Shown: piece by piece, positions 7,141 through 10,113 of the stretch | Numbering within the stretch: the first letter of the stretch is position 1 | Layout of the letters: each line of letters opens with the position of its first letter | Assembly: GCA_024641835.1 (NCBI GenBank) | Contig: JAHECH010000097.1 | Location: 1 to 10,113 of the forward strand | Direction of reading: 5' to 3' | From: Deltaproteobacteria bacterium | GTDB lineage: Bacteria > Desulfobacterota > DSM-4660 > Desulfatiglandales > HGW-15 | DNA: 10,113 nt | The notes under the pieces: model-generated | Told to the model about the DNA's origin: nothing | The model's database searches: none | Seen by the model: only the letters and a program-made list of their open reading frames with translations | Made by a program: the position numbers and the translations under genes

Positions 7141-8318
7141 CCATCCTTGTTGACATCGTCAATTTTAACAGTGATGCTTCCTGCCTACCGGCAAAGACCT
7201 GGCTCCAGAGCCTCGATGGGGGAGAACGATCCCCCCTCTATCGGTGGTTGCTGCTCTACGTCACATACCAGAAAAAAATCGTCTTAGGCCTCATGGGAGC
7301 GACCACCGCTGATATGGCGGCATGGAATCCTGAAACCTTTGATCTCATCAATTCTCATCCACAGGTGTTCCAAGTGATTCTGCGCCCCTTTATCCATGAT
7401 ATCGGTTTGCTCAGGTCACGGAAAGGGTTTGAACTCAATTTTCAACTTGGACAGAAAGCCATAGAGAGAGAATTGAGGCGAGTTTGCCCCTTTTTCCTCC
7501 CGCCGGAGTTCATGCTCACCTCAGAGCAGATTTACCTTCTGTCTCAGCTTGGGGTGAAAGGGACTTTTATCAATGCCAGCCGTTTTGCAGAGGATATCCA
7601 GAAGCGCATTCCTAACGAACCATACCTGGTGAAAGGTGTTCTCGGATCAGAGCTCTTCTGCGTGCCCTGTGAAGGGAGCCTCACAGCCGCCTATCTTGAT
7701 TCATTGTACGCTTTCGACGGCGCCAGATGGAATGAAACCGTTTTGTCCTTCACCTCTTTTCCGCTCTTTTCCTGGAGAGACGGCGAAAGTGCTTTTCTCA
7801 TCCCTGAGGGCCTCGAAAGAGAGGAAAACTGGCTGAAGAGCGAATCCCCATCTGTCCAAAGACAGTTCTTGCAAGACCTCGCAGCAATCAACCTTCCTTT
7901 TTCCGGTAAACAGGATCAAGATCGATTTTACACATCTTACCCTGTCCATTCGTTCACGCGATGGATGAAGGAATTCCGGATGCTCGGTTTCGTTCAGAGG
8001 ATCCAGTCCATTGAAAGAAAACTCGAACGCTTCTCCATCTTTGAATTGGGTATGTGGCTGCAGACCATCAATTCAGACATCCTGTCTGCCGTGGAGAAAC
8101 CCTCCCCCACAGTGCGGTTAGGGTCGAGGAATAGTCGTGGTCTTGTTGAGGATCATGTGATCAGACGGAGTGAAAGGGGTTTCGAAGGAGAAGACTACTT
8201 GGCGTTGCTGGAGCGAAGCCTGAGTGGTTCGCGATGTGAGCACTTGTATACTTCAACAGCACCCCACATAGAAAAGCTCAGGTCACGAATCAGATATCTT
8301 GGGAGGTTATTGGCTTAA
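7137..8318 (+). CDS. Uncharacterised protein, possible GH57/polysaccharide-deacetylase-like beta/alpha barrel
   Basis: A 393-residue soluble protein without signal peptide or clear membrane segment; I do not recognise it with certainty. The first half alternates short beta strands and helices. RPFIHDIGLL (83-92), CPFFLPPEF (117-125) and LLSQLGVKGTFIN recall the (beta/alpha)7 barrel of GH57 glycosidases and NodB-like deacetylases, where a P-x-E block on a strand end is followed by a helix and a GF/GV-type strand. His87, Asp88 and Glu124 are candidate active-site residues. Residues ~265-300 form a helical, charged region and the last ~80 residues are lysine/arginine-rich. The start ATG overlaps the LDH2-gene stop (ATGA) and has only a weak AAAGG upstream, suggesting translational coupling. 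The stop TAA is followed immediately by the ATG of the next gene in the same frame. It might trim or deacetylate the glycan precursor, or merely share the fold. Confidence 0.6.
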   Translation: MTILVDIVNFNSDASCLPAKTWLQSLDGGERSPLYRWLLLYVTYQKKIVLGLMGATTADMAAWNPETFDLINSHPQVFQVILRPFIHDIGLLRSRKGFELNFQLGQKAIERELRRVCPFFLPPEFMLTSEQIYLLSQLGVKGTFINASRFAEDIQKRIPNEPYLVKGVLGSELFCVPCEGSLTAAYLDSLYAFDGARWNETVLSFTSFPLFSWRDGESAFLIPEGLEREENWLKSESPSVQRQFLQDLAAINLPFSGKQDQDRFYTSYPVHSFTRWMKEFRMLGFVQRIQSIERKLERFSIFELGMWLQTINSDILSAVEKPSPTVRLGSRNSRGLVEDHVIRRSERGFEGEDYLALLERSLSGSRCEHLYTSTAPHIEKLRSRIRYLGRLLA

Positions 8319-9827
8319 ATGGAAGCTTCCTTGCCTCCTGTGGATGCCCTCTTTGTCGTCAATCAAGAAACCGATGTTTCGAGGATTCATGATATTTCTC
8401 GGCTCGAAGGATTCCATAGTCTTCTTATCCTCAGCACCCATAGACCATTCCGAAATGAAATCCTTGAGATGCAAGATGCGGCTTCCCATGTTGAAATTCG
8501 TTCCTTTGCGGAATTCCTGACAGATGCGGATATGCAATCCTGTGATGACCGTGCATCAAGCGAACTCTTACTATATCGAGGAAATCCGGAAATTCTGAAA
8601 ACCTACTTCTCTCGCTTTATGGGAAAGAGCCTTCGTAATAAGAACGAGATCGTTTCATCCAGGGTTGTTTCCAAATACGGCCCCAGAAAAGTATATTACC
8701 AAGAAGGTTTAGGGGTAGACGCAGCTGTCTGGGGCGGCTGCGGAGGATCCGCTCTGGAGGCGGAAGGGGTGAAACGTTTTCTGCGGCACAACCTTCGACG
8801 TATCCATCGGGGACTCTCTGGATTCATCAATAAGAGAAACCTCATGACCTTGGTCTCTGACGGCTCAGTTTGTTACGTCTTCTTGACATCTGTGAGGCGT
8901 CTGAAGTTCTCGAATTACGCTCGGGTTCATCCCATACCCTTTTCGTTTTCCCAATGGCTGCAATTCCATATCTCCAGAAACCGTAGAGTCGCTCTTGTCC
9001 ACGCTATTCTACGCCAAATTCCATCGAGCCTGGGAGAACCCCGGCTGGCGACGACCATTCACGAATACAGTTACAAACTCGGCGACCTCGGATTGCCTCT
9101 CCATGTCTTTGTGGATGGATTCCATCCTTCCAATTATCCAAGAAGCTATGTAGATCATTTTTCCGATCATTGCATCTTCATGATCAACCACGTGTTCAAT
9201 GCGCCGTGGTTCGAGAGGCATCGTAGGAAAATACTGCCAGCCATGCCTTTTCTTCAATCCCCAATCATGAAGCCCGTGAGTTTTTCCGGTTCCTATCCTT
9301 CGAAGGTCATCCTCCTCGCTCTGAACCACGCAGGGGATTGGACTGCGCTCATTAACAGGTCGGATACCGACCTTCTTGTCGAAGCTTTTTCAGATCTCGC
9401 TGAAGAGCTTCCTGATCTCACTTTTATAATCAGGCCCCATCCCACCATGGCCACCCCAGGCCATGAGGGTATTCACTCCCTGGAGAGAATCAAGCGATAT
9501 GTCTTTTGGAGAGGCATCCCAAATCTCTCTGTCTCGGAACAGCCTCTGGAACATGACATGCAAAGAAGCAATGTCTTTGTTTCAGAGTATTCCCAGGTTT
9601 TGATTGACGCCTTTCAGGTTGGGAAACTGGGCATCATCGTCAATTTGACTTCACGGCGGTCCTTCATGGAGGACTATGAGAACCTTGGCTTCCTTTTCGT
9701 GAGAACAAGCGAAGAACTTCGCAACCTGCTCGCTCGGATTACTGAGGATTCCCGCCCTGCTGTTGAAGTTCAAAACAAGGCTGTGGATGGATACAACACT
9801 CTCTTGAAGGAGCATGGCTATTGTTAA
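8319..9827 (+). CDS. Probable GT-B-fold transferase (glycosyl- or CDP-glycerol-transferase-like)
   Basis: A 502-residue cytoplasmic-looking protein. The N-terminal ~300 residues are not recognisable by family, though HVFVDGFHPSNYP and the alternating strand/helix pattern fit the acceptor domain of a GT-B enzyme. The C-terminal ~190 residues look like a GT-B donor domain: LTFIIRPHP (RPHP at 372-375) and VSEYSQVLIDAFQVGKLGII (Glu423 region) are the type of blocks seen in capsule transferases and CDP-glycerol/teichoic acid polymerases, where a nucleotide-activated donor is held. Given the CMP-sugar-acid synthetase in the same operon, it is a candidate transferase for that sugar (inference). ATG 8319 follows the preceding TAA without a gap; GGGAGG at 8301-8306 is 12 nt upstream, longer than usual, so reinitiation after the upstream stop may help. 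It overlaps the next gene by 7 bp. Confidence 0.6.
   Translation: MEASLPPVDALFVVNQETDVSRIHDISRLEGFHSLLILSTHRPFRNEILEMQDAASHVEIRSFAEFLTDADMQSCDDRASSELLLYRGNPEILKTYFSRFMGKSLRNKNEIVSSRVVSKYGPRKVYYQEGLGVDAAVWGGCGGSALEAEGVKRFLRHNLRRIHRGLSGFINKRNLMTLVSDGSVCYVFLTSVRRLKFSNYARVHPIPFSFSQWLQFHISRNRRVALVHAILRQIPSSLGEPRLATTIHEYSYKLGDLGLPLHVFVDGFHPSNYPRSYVDHFSDHCIFMINHVFNAPWFERHRRKILPAMPFLQSPIMKPVSFSGSYPSKVILLALNHAGDWTALINRSDTDLLVEAFSDLAEELPDLTFIIRPHPTMATPGHEGIHSLERIKRYVFWRGIPNLSVSEQPLEHDMQRSNVFVSEYSQVLIDAFQVGKLGIIVNLTSRRSFMEDYENLGFLFVRTSEELRNLLARITEDSRPAVEVQNKAVDGYNTLLKEHGYC
9807..9823 (+). promoter_or_regulatory. Ribosome binding site for a TTG start codon
   Basis: AAGGAG (9807-9812) is followed 8 nt later by TTG at 9821-9823. 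The reading frame entered there encodes a recognisable methyltransferase N terminus, and no in-frame ATG or GTG lies just upstream. The ATG at 9814 is in a different frame that stops at 9937-9939. Confidence 0.7.
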
Positions 9828-10113
9828 ATCAATTCAAGCCCCTATTAAAAGAATGGCTTCCCCCGGCGGTGGTCCGTCTCTACCTGAGCTACCTGAACAC
9901 CCGATATGGGTTTCACGGGAACTATACCTCCTGGGATGAAGCCAGATCCAAGTCCCATGGCTATGATCACGAGGTTATCCTCGCCAAAACCAGAGAAGCG
10001 GCTCTCAAAGTTAGGAATGGAGAAGCCGCCTACGAGCGGGACTCTGTTCTTTATCCCTCTCCTGTTTACTCGTGGCCCATCTTAGCTGGTTTGATGCGGA
10101 TTGCTAGCCTTAA
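9821..10113 (+). CDS. TIGR04325-type methyltransferase, 3'-truncated by window edge
   Basis: Starting at TTG 9821, 97 complete codons are open to the window end, with no stop. The visible protein begins LNQFKPLLKEWLPPAVVRLY and continues through GFHGNYTSWDEARSKSHGYD and GEAAYERDSVLY to a stretch ending SWPILAGLMRIASL. The W-x-x-A-x(4)-GYD block, the AYERDSV block and the following SWP segment are what I recall as the conserved N-terminal part of the TIGR04325 putative methyltransferases, which sit in LPS and polysaccharide clusters; the SAM-binding GGSLG-type motif would come next, beyond the window. The gene overlaps the preceding stop by 7 bp (TTGTTAA), continuing the operon. It is the second methyltransferase in the locus; its target is unknown. 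Assignment is from memory of the family pattern and from a fragment only. Confidence 0.72.
   Translation, partial: MLNQFKPLLKEWLPPAVVRLYLSYLNTRYGFHGNYTSWDEARSKSHGYDHEVILAKTREAALKVRNGEAAYERDSVLYPSPVYSWPILAGLMRIASL

Noticed and set aside
9814..9939. Small 41-codon frame from ATG 9814
   Set aside because: It shares the ribosome binding site region but its product is proline/glycine-rich without similarity, while the TTG 9821 frame matches a methyltransferase family.

Overview
The window reads as part of a bacterial surface-glycan biosynthesis locus (O-antigen, capsule or exopolysaccharide). All genes are on the + strand and are packed almost without gaps. Base composition is near 50% GC. Start regions carry ordinary GGAGG-type ribosome binding sites, with ATG starts plus one probable TTG. 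A small winged-helix/nucleotidyltransferase-like protein leads the polysaccharide operon, a layout I associate with Desulfobacterota (former Deltaproteobacteria) and related Gram-negatives. That taxonomic guess is weak, because the window holds no rRNA or housekeeping marker.

Layout. Positions 2-1201 hold the 3' part of a GT39/ArnT-like membrane glycosyltransferase whose start lies before the window. The only clear promoter follows, at 1203-1231 (TTGACG, 17-bp spacer, TAGAAT), with a palindrome (GAGTAG-AATTA-CTACTC, 1223-1239) lying over the -10 element. From 1253 a run of genes is spaced by 11 bp or less or overlaps: the regulator (1253-1798), a Wzx-type flippase (1810-3264), a zinc-ribbon SAM methyltransferase (3264-4268), a CMP-sugar-acid synthetase of the NeuA family (4240-4944), a Gfo/Idh/MocA oxidoreductase (4941-6116), an LDH2-family oxidoreductase (6103-7140), a probable beta/alpha-barrel hydrolase or deacetylase-like protein (7137-8318), a GT-B-like transferase (8319-9827), and the 5' part of a TIGR04325-type methyltransferase starting at TTG 9821 and running off the window.

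How they may work together. The NeuA-family enzyme should load CMP onto a 3-deoxy-ulosonic acid (sialic, legionaminic, pseudaminic or Kdo-like). The two dehydrogenases directly behind it, coupled by translation, suggest that the acid or a precursor is oxidised and reduced in a non-standard way. The GT-B-like protein is a candidate for transferring the sugar, the methyltransferases for decorating it, and Wzx for exporting the lipid-linked unit. No NeuB-type synthase is present here, so the pathway is incomplete in the window. The most unusual points are the NeuA + Gfo/Idh/MocA + LDH2 cassette, the operator over the promoter next to a regulator with a degenerate nucleotidyltransferase motif, and two adjacent genes in the same frame separated only by TAA-ATG.

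No tRNA, rRNA, CRISPR array, insertion sequence, attachment site or convincing terminator was seen. No stretch above 300 bases lacks a gene; the longest non-coding stretch is 51 bp (1202-1252).
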